NCBI GenBank assembly: GCA_026874595.1
Contig: CM049306.1
Span: 32,628,019 to 32,692,018, forward strand
Length of the DNA: 64,000 bases
From: Sipunculus nudus
Taxonomy: Eukaryota > Annelida > Sipuncula > Golfingiida > Sipunculidae
Direction of reading: 5' to 3'
Below are positions 12,657 through 24,061 of this stretch, in pieces. The notes below the pieces were generated by a model, which worked only from the letters and a program-made list of their open reading frames with translations, had not been told where the DNA came from and ran no database searches. The position numbers and the translations under genes were made by a program. The stretch's first letter is position 1; each line of letters opens with the position of its first letter.

Positions 12657-13275
12657 CTTTAGGGCTACTTTGGTATATATAAGCAATCCAGTTCAGGTGT
12701 AAAAACTTCATACTACCCCTTTCTAGTTACGCCCCCCCCCCCCCCTCCAGGAATTTGGACGACTCTGATGTCAGGAGTCTGGAGGACACTCATGACAGGA
12801 AATGCCCCATGCCTTCATGAATAAGTCCACAGGTCAGTGACTTATGCATACACAGTGGTTTGCTTTGCCGCATTTTTTCTGTGCAAACCTTCATTTATAT
12901 AAATATATAAGAATGCAACATCCGTACAACAATATAAAATATGATTTGTTCAGATCTTAAACATGAATCTTCATGCGACAAGATCATATATTTATAGATT
13001 ATTTAATGTTAACAAACTTTACAAACGAGGTGAATCTCATTTTAAAACAATCAGGCCAAATGGCAGTTTTTCCTTTTTTATTAGTTCATTATTAGCCCTC
13101 CTGGGAACCGTAGCACGATATGCATTAGAAAGGCTTCTCAAGTAACATAAAACGTACACGACTTCACCGTGCCCGTGAAAGGGCACACGTGATAGCGACG
13201 TCTCGTGGTATAGTACATTTCGTGTTTTGCACGCCAGGCTTCGCGCCAAAATCAGTACAACAGTACAGCAAGTAT
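12476..13275 (+). repeat. Dispersed repeat family C, copy 3 (first part)
   Basis: It contains gttgctgcagtttaaactgt, a (TC)n tract at 12623-12652, a C14 run near 12733, gaatttggacgactctgatgtcagg and the aaaacgtacacgac / cgtgatagcgacgtctcgtgg end. It stops at the foldback pair. Confidence 0.75.
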
Positions 13276-13277
13276 TG

Positions 13278-13421
13278 GTTATAGCCAAAGAAATGTTATG
13301 CAAGCCGCGAGATTTGCGAGGCTTGTGTCACATGGCAGGCGAGACGTTTAGGTGACCCTGCTATGATTGACACAAGCCAAGCAAATCTCATGGCTTGCGC
13401 TACATTTCATTGGGCTATAAC
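13278..13421. repeat. Foldback (long inverted repeat) element 1
   Basis: The left arm gttatagcc...gaaatgt...caagcc...gagatttgc...ggcttgtgtca is repeated in reverse complement as tgacacaagcc...gcaaatctca...ggcttg...acatttc...ggctataac. Each arm is about 55 bp, and the inner catggcagg/ccctgctatg pair extends the stem. Confidence 0.85.
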
Positions 13422-13479
13422 TGATTTGTCCTATATTCCCCGCCTCCTTGCTCGAAGGTCACGCTTGTCATTTTTTGGG

Positions 13480-13657
13480 GGCTACGTACCATATTTGGAA
13501 AGTCGCCATGCATCTTCACTTGTCCCATACGCGGCGTATTTTCCTTTGTTCTAACTGTACGTACAAATCTACTTGCATCACAGGGTCATGAAAAGTGACC
13601 ATGCAAGTGAAGTGGCATGGCGACTTTCCAAATATGGCAAAGAACTGGTGCGTAGCC
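13480..13657. repeat. Foldback (long inverted repeat) element 2
   Basis: The left arm ggctacgtacc...atatttggaaagtcgccatg...cttcacttg is mirrored by caagtgaag...catggcgactttccaaatat...ggtgcgtagcc. The arms are about 45-55 bp, and the right arm has 11 extra bases. The core block of 20 bases pairs without mismatch. Confidence 0.85.
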
Positions 13658-13671
13658 AATGTGTTACGCTT

Positions 13672-14160
13672 TGGATTTGGTCAGATATAAACATGAATCT
13701 TCATTGGAGAAGATCATATATTTGTAGATTATTTATACTGTTAACAAACTTTACAAACCAGGTTAATCTTATTTTTAAACAATCGGGCTAACTGGCAGTT
13801 TTTCTTTTCCACTGTACCATTTTTTTATTCTGAGATTCGTCACTGATTTTATTTTTTATAACCAAGGGTTTAAGAGTAGATGCCACGCCTGATCAATTTA
13901 ATTAATGACTCCGTAAATCCATGCACTGGTTTTGTTTTTCATGCCGTCTTTCCCGGGGAGCTGCCATTAGACTGAACATCGATAAGACGGGCTGGGAAGC
14001 ATGGCACTAAATGCACTTGGAAGGCTTTAAGTAACATGAAACGGACACGACCACCGTGAAAGGCCATACGTGATAGAGACGTGTCGTGGTAAATGTACAC
14101 TTCGTATTTTGCACGTCAGGCTTTGCGCTAAAACCCATAGCGCGAATGCTTACGGAGATC
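13672..14160 (+). repeat. Dispersed repeat family C, partial copy 4
   Basis: It repeats the second half of family C (aaacatgaatcttca, gtagattatttatactgttaac, tttaagagtagatgcca, tgggaagcatggcacta, gaaacggacacgacc). Confidence 0.75.
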
Positions 14161-14197
14161 TTTGAGGTGAAATTACTTATACTGGATCTATAAGAAT

Positions 14198-14620
14198 TGT
14201 TACGCAAACACTTTGTTCAAGGAAAAAATATTGATCTGATCCCAGATTTAAACCCATGTCCCCTCCTCATATATCTAGCGTTCCAACCGCTTCACTGGAA
14301 AAGCAAGCTTCACTAGCGAGATAGTCCGGTTCTCTTTTATGTGTACCCCGTTACACCCCCTCTTAAGAGCGTTCCACTTTTATAATAAGATAAATCAACC
14401 AAGGAATCACACTTTTTTTCCTGAATTAGGTTACGGTAATTAGTTACCCAGTTTCTAGAAACCACCATTCCTTGGGCCCCAGAACATGGCGTTATCCCGG
14501 ACGGGCCCCCATTTGTTACATAAACATTTTGCGTAAGGGAAAATATTGGGCCGATGCAGGATTCGAACCCATGTCGGCGGCTCACATGGGGTTTCAACCG
14601 CTTCGCGTGTGAGGCTTCAT
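14198..14620 (-). mobile_element. Small TRIM-like LTR element, minus orientation
   Basis: Read on the minus strand, a 5' LTR (about 14620 down to 14514, its start degraded) is followed by a proline-type primer-binding site at 14494-14511 (17 of 18 matches to the tRNA-Pro site), ~140 bp of non-coding internal DNA, the tract ctcttaagaggggg, and a complete 158-bp 3' LTR (14355 to 14198). Box B is perfect in the 5' LTR (GGTTCGAATCC near 14571) and degraded in the other. No coding capacity. Confidence 0.8.
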
Positions 14621-14689
14621 ACCATATAGCCTACATATACCCTCTACCATCTTGGCGAAGGTAATATGTAGGCTCAGACCACTGCTCTA

Positions 14690-14750
14690 GGTGCCGCCAC
14701 CAGGAGGATATGCGTTCATCTCCGTTCGTGTGTGCGTTTGTTTGTGTGAT
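14690..14750 (+). repeat. Family E 5' fragment
   Basis: gccaccaggagga...gcgttcatctccgttcgtgtgtgcg matches the start of the other family E copies. Confidence 0.6.
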
Positions 14751-14751
14751 T

Positions 14752-14784
14752 TTTAGCTCAGCTGACTGAAAGTCATCTGAGCTA
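14752..14784. repeat. Terminal hairpin at the start of the 340-bp array
   Basis: AGCTCAGCTGACT pairs with AGTCATCTGAGCT around a 3-base loop. It is followed by tandem GTCC(GTC) repeats. Similar gctca...tgagct hairpins followed by gtccgtcgtccgtc are familiar from bivalve repeats (from memory, not checked). Confidence 0.7.
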
Positions 14785-17140
14785 TAGCGATCACTCTTTG
14801 TCCGTCGTCCGTCGTCCGTCTGTCCGTCCGTTAACCAGGCACAAATCGTAACCGCTGGACCTAGAATCTTGTAACCTATGATTCTGAGAGGTCAATGAAT
14901 AATCTCCTTGGAAACTAGAAATTAGGTCTCTGTTACGCATATCCTTTGAGCTATGGGGCCCCAAAGTACCCCAAAGAATAGTAAAAAAATTTTTACAAAA
15001 ACTTCAATATCTCATTAACTACTTGACTGATGGTCATGATTTTTGGCATACATATTGATCATGAGATGTTCCATCAGTTCCTGCAGACTGGTGGTGCCAC
15101 CTGTATTTTTCGATTTTTTACAAAATTTTTTCTCTGTTTTTGAGACCTTTAAAAATGTGAACATCTGTTAACAAGGCACAAATCGTAAAGACTGGATCTA
15201 GAAACTTAATTCTTGACACACTGAGAGGTCCATGAAAAATCTCCTTGGAAACCAGAAATTAGGTCTCTGTTACCCACATCCTTTGAGCTATTAGGCCCCA
15301 AAGTACCCCCCCCCCAGAATAGTCAAAAATTTCATACAAAAACTTCAATATATCATTAACTACATCACTGATGGTCATGATTTTTGGCATAAATATTGAT
15401 CATGAGATGTTCCATCAGTTCCTGCAGACTGGTGGCGCCACCTGTATTTTTCGATTTTTTTACGATTTTTTTCTCTATTTTTGAGACCTTTACGGATGCT
15501 GTCATCTGTTAACGTGGCACAAATCGTAACGACTGGACCTAGAATCTTCATTCTTGACACACTGAGCGACCTATGAAAAGTCTCCATGGAAACCAGAAAT
15601 TAGGTCTCTGTTACCCACATCCTTTGAGCTATGGGGCCCCAAAGTACCCCCCAGAATAGTAAAATTATTCATACAAAAACGTCAATATCTCATTAACTAC
15701 ATCACTGATGGTCAAAAATTTTGGCATACGTATTGGTCATGAGATGTTTCATCAGTTTTTGCAGACTGGTGGCGCTACCTGTATTTTTCAATTTTACGAA
15801 TTGTTTTCTCCATTTTTGAGACCTTTAAAAATGTGAACAGCTGTTAACAGGGCACAATTCATAAAGACTGGACCTAGAATCTTCATTCTTGACACAGTGA
15901 GAGACGTATGAAAAGTCTCCATGGAAACTTGAAATAAGGTCTCTGTTATCCATATCCTTTGAGCTGTGGGGGGCTCCCAATTACCCCCCATATAATGGAA
16001 AATTTGATAAAAACAAACTGCAACATCTCAATAACTGCAACACTGATGGTCATGATTTTCAGCAAACATATTGATCATGAGCTGTTTCATCAGTTTCTGC
16101 AGACTGGTGGCGCCATCTGTATTTTTTTTCAAATTTTCACAATTTTTTTTCTATATATTTGAGACCTTTAAGGATGTAGTTATCTTTAAACAGGGTACAA
16201 ATCGAAACGACTGGACCTAGAATCTTCATTCTTGCCACACAGGGAGACCCATGAAAAGTCTCCAAGGAAACCTGAAATTAGGTCTCTGTTACCCATATCC
16301 TTTGAGCTATCGCACTCCAAAGTACAGCTCAGAATAATGGAAAATTTGATACAAAAGCTGAAGTATCTGAACAACTAATGCAGAGATCACCATAATTGTT
16401 TGCATGGATATTGATCATGGAGTGATTCATCAGTTTCTGCAGACTGGTGGCACCATCTGTATTTGTTCGGGTTTTTTAACGATTTTTTTCTCTATTTTTG
16501 TGACCTTTAAAGATATGAACATCTGTTAACAGGGCACAAATCATAAAAACTGGACCTAGAATCTTCAATCTTGACACACAGGGAGACCTAAGAAAAGTCT
16601 CCATGGAAACCTGAAATTAGGTCTCTGTTACCAATATTCTTTAAGCTGTATGGCTCCAAAATACCCCCAAGAATAATGAAAAATTTGATACAAAAACTGC
16701 AGTATCTCAATAACTACAACACTGATGGTCATGATTTTCGGCAAACATATTGATCATGAGCTGTTCCATCAGTTTCTGCAGACTTGGTGCGGCACCTCTA
16801 TTTTTTTATCAAATTTTTACGATTTTTTTTCTCTATTTTTGAGACCTGTAAAGATGTGGTTATCTGTCAACAAATCGTAACAACTGGACCTAGAATCTTC
16901 ATTCTTTTCATGCAAGGAAGCCCATGAAAAGTGCCTGTGGAAACTTGAAATTAGGTTTCTGTTACCCATATCCTTCAAACTTTAGGACTCCGAAGTATCC
17001 CTCAGAATAATGGACAATTTGATACATAAGCTGAAGTATCTGAACAACTAATGCAGAAATCACATGATTCTTTGCATGGATATTGACCATTAAGTGTTTT
17101 TATTAGTTTCTGCAGACTGGTGGAGCCAACTGTATTTTTG
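14785..17140 (+). repeat. Tandem array of ~340-bp units (about 7 units)
   Basis: The landmark 'gagacctttaaa.atgt' recurs near 15143, 15484, 15821, 16163, 16499 and 16841, giving periods of 336-342 bp. Each unit carries ctgcagactggtggcgccacctgtattttt, cacaaatcgtaa.gactggacctagaatctt and aaattaggtctctgttacccatatcctttgagct. Units are 80-90% alike by eye. The array is interrupted at 17140 by a nested element and its tail resumes at 18290. Confidence 0.9.
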
Positions 17141-18282
17141 TATCCGCCAAAACGAAGTTTTGCGGATACTATGTTTTTGACCGGGTTCCGCCGCCGCCGC
17201 GTTCGTTTCCGGAGATCTCCTCTGAGACCAATGGACCGATTTTTCCGAAACTTACACCAGTTATCGGGTCACATACGAACTGGTGCCTCACCAATTTGCG
17301 TTGACCTCTGACCTTTCCTCTCTGCCCAGCGTCCATTTGTGCGTTTGTTTCCACACACAAACCACCATATCTCGGGAACCGTATGACCGATTAGGAAATA
17401 AAATTTATACAAATGTAGCCCTTGGATAGCTTTATAACATACACAAAAATTATGGCGTCACCTGCAACCATGTTTGCACAGTGTCCATCTGTTCATCTGC
17501 CTTGCGTTAAAATCACTCATATCTCTGCAGAGAATTAACTAATTCATCTGAAATTCGGCATGCGTATACATCCTGGATAGCTTTCTTGATTTTATGACAG
17601 GTGGCGCCACCTACATTAATGTTCACGATGATTACATCCAAGCTCATATCTCGGGAACCGTTTGCCCGATTGGGCCAACATTTTGCATGTGTATAGATCT
17701 CACATAACTCTTTATCATACGCAAAACTGATGGCGCCACCTGCAACCATTTTTGCACTGCGTCTGTCTGTTTGTCTGCCGTGGGCTAAAATCACTAATTT
17801 CCCATTAGTCGTTTGACATAACTGCCTAAAATTTTGCAGGTTTATGCATCCTGGACAGCTTTCTTGATTTTATGACAGGTGGCGCCACCTACATTCTAGT
17901 TAACGCTGCAGACATCCAAGCTCATATCTCAGGAACCGTTTGACCGATTGGGCTAAAATTGTGCATGTGTTTAGATCTCACATAGGTCTTTATCATACAC
18001 AAAACTGGAGGGGCCACCTGAAACCTTTTTTTCACAGCGTCTGTCTGTTTGTCTGCCGTGGGCTAAAATCACTCATATAAATGTAGTGGTTTGGATTTCT
18101 GCCTAAAATTTCGCATATGTATACAACATGGACAGCTTTCTGGATTTGTGGTAGGTGGCACAACCTTCATACACATTTAGGCTGCAGACATCCATGCTAA
18201 TATGCAACATACCTCACTCTATTTCCCCTTGCCACTCAATCCATGCCTCACTTCACCCGTTCCTCTCTGATTTTGGCGGATA
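17141..18282. mobile_element. Nested element with TATCCGCCAAAA terminal inverted repeats and its own tandem units
   Basis: It starts TATCCGCCAAAA (17141) and ends TTTTGGCGGATA (18271-18282), a 12-bp perfect inverted repeat. The 340-bp array is cut at 'ctgtattttt' and resumes beyond it with 'cacattttttctctatttttgagat'. Inside, units of ~277 bp repeat (gacaggtggcgccacctacatt at about 17595 and 17874, a degraded third near 18150), along with catatctcgggaaccgtttg and cgtctgtctgtttgtctgcc. No transposase is seen. A non-autonomous DNA transposon is the simplest reading. Confidence 0.7.
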
Positions 18283-18400
18283 CACGTAGTCGCTTGTCGG
18301 CTACCCGTATTCTAGTTTTTAAAGTTCACACATTTTTTCTCTATTTTTGAGATATATAAAGATAGACACAATCTTGGCCTGTTGGTTAATCTTTTTGATG
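18283..18400 (+). repeat. Remainder of the 340-bp array
   Basis: The block ttttttctctatttttgagatatataaagat continues the unit that was interrupted at 17140. Confidence 0.65.
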
Positions 18401-19005
18401 CTTCAGTTGAATGGGTATATACTACCATTGCGACGTCTACATAAGAATTCTAGATATGACAAATTTGATTTCATGGTAATTGTAAAATGAAATTATAAAT
18501 TAAACCATCGGAGTGAACAATATTGGATATATCACAAATTCATGTAAAATCCCTTCCCACACATCCCTATAAGATTATGTGCGTCACAAATCACAACAAA
18601 AATCAAGCTCATCTGCAACAATTCGTCAGCTAATCAAAGTTTTCCTTTTCCAACTAGAAACGCGCCCGCGTGTAAACCATGCCCAGAACTATGTTAACCG
18701 GATATTGAGCTATGACATTATAAATTGTCACTTGTCCATCGTCACTTTGACTTAAAAAAATTAAAAAGCAATAATATAAACAATCCATAACAGTCATTCA
18801 CTTTGGACTGGGTAAGTTCCTAGTTTTAGTTTCATTCATTTTATTAATTTCGGCTATAACTCTTCTCGATACCTTTGATTACGGAATGTGTTACAGGGTG
18901 CGCATTAAGTGGACTGAACTGTCTCAATAGTGAAGCTGTCAAAAGCACATTCTAATCATTTTACGTATAAGTTTACTTTTTTTTGTGTGACATCGCTTCA
19001 TTCAC
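18401..19005. other. Unassigned AT-rich stretch
   Basis: Nothing recognised. Confidence 0.3.
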
Positions 19006-19009
19006 TCAT

Positions 19010-20515
19010 GGCGTTCGACCAGTCCAACTGGCCTTGAAGTTGCCGTTTCTCTGTTGTTATAGTAGTTTGCTTCAAACCCTCGGCCTTTCCTCGTATATTA
19101 AGAATTAATGTCTTGAGATAGGATGTAGCCTGTTGGTTCAGGAGTTGGACTTTAGAGCTGAAGGTCCCTGGTTCGAACCCCGCCGGTGCCTCAATGGTAT
19201 AATGATGTAACCTCGAACCTCAGAGATTCGCTCTAATGTCTTAACAGCGGATTATGACTTCTGGTTTTTTCCTAACCCCGTGCATATAAAACCTGAATCC
19301 AGAAGGCTTAATAAAAATAATATATTATTCTTATCATATGGATACCTTCAACCTCATTCAAAAGACAGTGCCACCAACAGCCCATGGACCAATCCTTTAA
19401 AAAATAAATAAATAAAGAATCAACGCCTTCACTTTTGTTTGGGACTCTGCATGCTTTTGTTGGCCCAGTTGCCGAGGGACTTCAAACGCAGATCACGTGA
19501 TCAATGTTTGCTAAAATCCCCTTACAGAAGGAAAAGGTTTGGATGGGTTGCTCCAGTTTAAACTGTTCCCTACTATGGCAAACTATCATGCAATGATCAA
19601 ACCCGGTGCCCAACCTATTTTTGCCTCCGCCAGGAGAGTATTGGTTCATCTCCGTTAAAATGTGTTTATGTGTTGTGTTTGTGTGTTTTTGTTGGTGGTT
19701 GTATGTTTGTTCACAACATAACTCGCGCACTCATGACCGGAATCCCATGAAGTTCTCAGAGCATTTCGGGAATGGGCAAATGAAGGTACCCCTTTCAGGT
19801 TCACCCCCCACCCCCACCCCCACCCCCCCCCCACACACACACACATTCACACACACCAGTGATCTGAAATCGATTTCGGATAATTTGACAACTCTGGTGT
19901 CAGAAATTTAGCGGAGATATCCCAAGCTTTCGTGACTATAAGTTACCGACAATTGATTTGACCACGGCAGTTGTTAGGCCAAATTATATTTCATGTTTTT
20001 GTTTAAATAAAATAACAGAAAATGAAAATACGAGAATACAGCATCCAAAGAGCATCTTACGCTATGGATGCGGTCAGATCTGAAACGTATTTCTTTCTCT
20101 GAAAAGGTCATGTTTGTATGTAGATTATTAACACCGTTGAAAACTTCACAAACAGTATGTGAATCTCATCTTAAAATGATCTAGCAATCTCGGGCAATTT
20201 ATATTTTGCATCGTTCCATTTTTCCATCCTCAGATAGGTGATCAATTTTAATTATTTGTACCATGGTTTAAGAGTAGACGCCCCACCTGATCAATTTTTT
20301 AAATGACTCCCTCAGTGACTGAAAGCAGCTGGCTTGGTTTCAGGCCTGCCTTGCCCGAATCCTGCTATATCAGAGAACGTCGGAAAGACAGGCTGGAAAC
20401 CATCGCACTCAGTGCACTCGGAGGGCTTTTAGTAACATGAAACGGACACGACTACCCGTGAAAGGCCACACGCGATAGCGACGTCTCGTAGTATATGTAC
20501 ATTTTAACAATTTTC
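19010..20515 (+). repeat. Dispersed repeat family C, copy 5, with insertions
   Basis: The whole family C order is present, interrupted by a SINE (19111-19414) and by a family E fragment (19620-19790). A C-rich run at 19803-19835 takes the place of the C tract of the other copies. Confidence 0.75.
19111..19414 (+). mobile_element. tRNA-derived SINE inserted in family C
   Basis: The tRNA-like head has box A gtagcctgttggttc (from 19135) and box B GGTTCGAACCC (19170-19180). The 3' end is A-rich (aaaataaataaataaa). The flanks AAGAATTAATG (19100-19110) and AAGAATCAACG (19415-19425) look like an 11-bp target-site duplication with two changes, and family C reads through when the insert is removed. 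Confidence 0.8.
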
Positions 20516-21230
20516 ACCCTATCATTTGCAAAAAAATCTGGACAGGTATATATTTACGGAGATCGTTTCTAGTCGAACAATTTTAGGAGGGAAATTTACT
20601 TTCATTGGACCTGAAAATCAATAATCAAAGGTATGCGATATGAGGTGAAGCTGCTGAAATACTTACATGACGGAAATAAAAAAATATCAATTTACCAAAT
20701 TTAGATATAATCCCAGCATATGTATGTTTTTGTTAAAATTGTTGTTATAAAAAATTCTTTTTAAAGTATTTAGTTTGAATCGCCTAGTTAAAGCGTCGAT
20801 GGCCAATGACGATTTATTATGGCATTGCTAAATGTTCAGTGAATATAGTCTTTAGCATGGTTCAGACACATAACACACCTAACACACACACACACACACA
20901 CACACACTTGCGGGTCTTGCATAAATGTGTTTGCCTGTGAGTGAGAGTTTTGCAGGGTTGGACAAAGATAACATTGTTGATTAACTTTACTAAATAGCAC
21001 GCCAGCATAATATTTAAACATTTATTCTTAGAGAGATCCGTGAGTAAAGATTTTACATGAATTAATCCTGTCTTCGTATTATTCACTCCAAAAGTTTGTT
21101 TTTAAAATTGAGCAATTTCAACTTTTCTACTTAATTCCACTATAATTCGTTATACATTTTTTTAACGCTAGTTTAACTAAGTATATGTACAGCTGCAGAA
21201 TTCCATTCCGGTTTCGGACTCCGTGACAGG
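20516..21230. other. Unassigned, with an (AC)n microsatellite
   Basis: (AC)n lies at 20882-20906. No gene was recognised. Confidence 0.3.
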
Positions 21231-21232
21231 GC

Positions 21233-21478
21233 AGTATCACAGGCTTCCTCTTATCTTATATCCTGGTGTTAACCAGGTCCGTTGACTACTACAATCGTCC
21301 CCAGTTCTGGGCCATACCACCGAGAAACACGGCCGTTGGGCACGGCCTTCCCATTGAGCCTGCAGAGCGCTCACCCTGGGTGGGGGCCGATCGTGAAAAA
21401 CTTCACCTCCTAGGCTGGATTCTAACTCAGGATCTTTCGGCTTTGAGTCCTGTGTACTACCCCTGAGCCACAGAATCC
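21233..21478 (-). mobile_element. tRNA-derived SINE, same family as 51.3 kb
   Basis: On the minus strand it begins attctgtggctcaggggtag (box A region), has a degraded box B (gagttagaatcc), then ccctgggtgagcgctctgcagg, ggccgtgcccaacgg, cggtggtatggccca, tggtt..accaggatataaga and ends gtgatact. The order matches 51330-51616. Confidence 0.8.
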
Positions 21479-23800
21479 GGCAGTCTTTATACAATTATAT
21501 TTGAAACAAATGGTCATCAAATGCCGTCTGTGGACATCGCATAAATTAACAAAATAAATTCTTTTTTTCCCCAAAGAAACCAATGTATTTTGCTGTAAAA
21601 TGCGACTCTTTTAGATAGTCGTTGCGCTTTCTTGAATACTAGTAAACAAAAAGCAATTAATATATAAAGGACTGTAGTCTTAGCCTACAAACTCCTCCGC
21701 AAGAATCCTAATCAAATATTGCCGTGTGCCTCCAGAGTCACGGTTATCCAGCTAAACGGTACCATCTCGGGTGTGTAAGAAAAGCCCCTGATGCCATTAG
21801 ATTGTACTAGCCCTTGATCGAGACAAAGAATTTTCCTTGTCAATGGTACATGGCATAAATTAAATGTATTACGATTACATTATAATGAATTGTTCCTTGG
21901 GTATAACATTTGGGTATTAGATTCCGTGAATAGATTTTTGGCTAAGGTTGCCAACAGAAAAATTACCCGGATAAAAATTGAGAACTCCCGACCAGAAAAA
22001 AAATAGAAAGGCAAGGTTGTATATTTTATAAAATTGTAGGATGATCCTTGTGGTTATTATATTAGGTTCTGTGACATCAGCATGGCATTATTCTGATGCT
22101 AGCGTCCTGAGCAACCAGATCACCATCACAAATTACTATCATTTTGGATCCGTATTGCATCCAGTAACATGTATAGTATAACAACTTAAGCCCAGTATTC
22201 TGAATAATTTTTTTCAATCAGATTACCAGTTTTCAATCCGTACTTCATTGGGACATTGTACTCTATATAGAGCAGTGTCCGAATGTGGGCAATGTCGTGA
22301 AAAGTGACGTTCTTGAGAGAATACTAATATAAAAATTCGTTTGGACCATATTCCAGCTTATGGGAATCGTTGGAGTTCTATATTTAGGTTCGGTTGACAA
22401 TCAGCATAGACAGACGAGCACAATGCAAGAACTGGACTCACAAGCTGATATCGTCTGTGTTGTAAAGGGTTTTAGGGCTTTACAATCTGACCCCCAAGAT
22501 GCACCGTGGCTTTGAATATTCAGATGGCGTAAGTATAAAGGGAGTGAAGAGGGTGATGTAATCCGTTCAAGTATGTTGGATAATAGTTGTTTCAGGACAA
22601 ATAACATAAACATTTATATAGGGTTGCTTTTTGTGGTAAAGACTTCACAGAGTAAGTTATATTTTGCAAGCAAAATATGTAATGAAATGTAAAAAATCTG
22701 TTACAGTTTGACAGTTGAGATAAGTAGTCCCAGTTGTCCCACAGTGCCTATCGGGTACAGGTTAGTTTTGAATAGAAACGGCCTCTGGCGGAAGGGTGGC
22801 AGATGAATAGAAACTAGCAAACGAAGTGAAGATATATGTCAGAGAAAGTGTACCAGGGTTTTGCAATCGCCAAGCAATAACTGGAATACCCCCCCCCCCC
22901 CCCCGAACGTTAAGCTGCAATATCTCTCATTTTATATATTTACTTTCCATACAGTTTTCCTGATTCATTTTCATTTTTCATATTTTTTTATTAATTAGCA
23001 AAAAGATTTTATTTAATTTATGCACCGTTTATTACTTTCAAATTCATAAGTTGAGGATATTTATGAACAACTGCAGAACAGCTGCAGGACGCTAGGCCCT
23101 GATTTGGGCCGACTGTGAACAATCTCACGGCTTCTCTGCTGATACCGGTACTCCAATTCACGATCTGTGTTGTCGATATCGAGGACATCGAAAAATGCTA
23201 AATTAAACATAAGTTATTTTACCCCGAGCATTACATTTAAAAGACAACATTTTGCAAGTTATAAACGTAGCTGCGCCTTTTCGTAATTGACATTACATGT
23301 TGAAAACAATTGACATTTATATCCTAAGTTTGAAGAAATATACAAATTAAATATCCAATCCCTCTACTGTTTGACTACATCTTGCAAAGTCATATAAGAA
23401 ATCATTTTCATTTTTGTTTTGCTACGTATATTTGCTATCAGGCAACTGGATGATATATAAGTCAGTGTAAAACGCACTGGGCCCGAAAAGTAAATTGTGA
23501 CATATTTTAAATGGGAATTTTTCTAATCTACATGTCCAGCGGTACTAGCCTCTTCTTTCAAAGATAACTTCTGTATCAGAATCTTTCAAGTAACAAACAT
23601 AGAAAAGTCTCGATATTATTGTGTAACAACAGAGACTGTGGAAAAAATATCCTTTTCAAAAATAAAAAAAACTTAGGCCGTAGTCCAATTTACGGGATAT
23701 ATTGCGGTTCTATTTTAAGGTTTTGTGACTGAGCAACATCGACAGATGGAAGGGAGGAAGACAACTCGATCAAAGAAAGGACGTTGGTCGAGCATTCAGG
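21479..23800. other. Unassigned AT-rich stretch
   Basis: Nothing recognised apart from a C16 run at 22889-22904. Confidence 0.3.
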
Positions 23801-24061
23801 AATATGTTAAAGAAAGTTGAAAAAGGAATGTTCCTACAGATCTCGTTGATTAACTTCCAGAACCAGATGAAGGTTGTGTGGGGCTACAGTGTTAAAACTT
23901 ACCGTTTTAGTGCATATAAAACTAGTGGCCCATGGGCCATTACGCTCAGCTGGATTCAAGGAATGTTGAACAATGAACAAAATGACTGCCAGAGTGCAAA
24001 AAAAAATCAGGAAATTTTGTGAAGAGTCCTTAGAAATGGGTTTCAGTGGGCTTTTCGACAG
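23801..24061. other. Unassigned, open frame 23804-24022
   Basis: A 72-codon frame (MLKKVEKGMFLQISL...) shows no known motif. The sequence passes into the inverted array. Confidence 0.2.
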
